From: Saprospirales bacterium | Lineage (GTDB): Bacteria; Bacteroidota; Bacteroidia; Chitinophagales; Saprospiraceae | DNA: 5,780 nt | Assembly (NCBI GenBank): GCA_003448025.1 | Contig: DLXL01000400.1 | Coordinates: 10,940-16,719, forward strand | Reading direction: 5' to 3' | Shown: positions 5,700 to 5,780 of the stretch, piece by piece | How the letters are laid out: each line of letters begins with the position of its first letter | How positions within the stretch are numbered: the stretch's first letter is position 1 | The notes under the pieces: generated by a model | Databases searched by the model: none | The model's input: only the letters and a program-made list of their open reading frames with translations | Told to the model about the DNA's origin: nothing | Made by a program: the position numbers and the translations under genes

Positions 5700-5780
5700 C
5701 GCGGCTGGCTTACAGGCATCAACAACCCCGCATCCTGTGCCCTGCAAGGCGGCGATCAACTGGCCGACCTGTTCAACATG
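5700..5780 (+). pseudogene. RHS-repeat protein fragment, 5' truncated, continuing off the right edge
   Basis: The frame beginning CGC at 5700 reads 'RGWLTGINNPASC', then 'ALQGGDQLADLFNM' up to the window edge. This matches the 'YNIRGWLTxINNP...DLFxM' block found in Bacteroidota RHS/YD-repeat proteins, which are large secreted or surface shells often carrying C-terminal toxins. In an intact gene hundreds of residues of YD repeats would precede it. Here the frame is open only back to the TAA at 5580-5582, and that part (including the translated heptamers) shows no RHS character. No ATG or GTG occurs in frame before the motif, only TTG at 5658 and 5679. I therefore call it a remnant or a 5'-truncated gene; whether the downstream part is long and intact cannot be seen. 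Confidence 0.6.

Overview
The window looks like Bacteroidota (Bacteroidetes) DNA. The evidence is a type IX secretion (T9SS) C-terminal sorting domain on a secreted metalloprotease, two SPII lipoproteins whose mature ends begin Cys-Lys-Lys-Glu, A/T-rich leaders instead of clear Shine-Dalgarno sites, W/Y-repeat and PKD-type surface-protein modules, and a fragment of the 'RGWLTGINNP...DLFNM' RHS motif typical of this phylum. Nothing here fixes the genus. All supported genes lie on the + strand.

Layout. (i) 2-256: C-terminal end of a W/Y-repeat protein that enters from the left. (ii) 253-1860: a large lipoprotein with PKD-like domains, overlapping the previous gene by ATGA and so probably translationally coupled; its base composition drops sharply near 1380-1440, where an unrecognised C-terminal domain begins. 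A good terminator hairpin follows. (iii) 1945-2682: a small outer-membrane beta-barrel protein. (iv) 2683-2877: a 195-base gap with three hairpins. (v) 2878-4731: a secreted zinc metalloprotease of the reprolysin/M72 type with HExxHxxGxxH, a Met-turn and a T9SS sorting tail, followed by a long terminator-like hairpin. (vi) 4797-5366: a second small lipoprotein. (vii) 5367-5780: GC-richer sequence without an intact gene, holding a hairpin element, six tandem heptamers, and a 5'-truncated RHS fragment running off the right edge.

The products are all envelope or exported proteins: two lipoproteins, one barrel and one T9SS cargo protease. Apart from the overlap of the first two genes, each has its own downstream hairpin, so this looks like a set of independently transcribed accessory surface genes, not one pathway operon. 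I see no mobile-element transposase, integrase, CRISPR, tRNA or rRNA.

The most unusual signal is a pair of hairpins (2703-2741 and 5381-5423) just downstream of two unrelated genes. Their apical 22 bases match at 18 positions without gaps, while their outer stems differ completely in sequence yet both pair. This is the pattern expected of a dispersed structured element or RNA. The heptamer array directly abutting the truncated RHS fragment is a second likely rearrangement signal.
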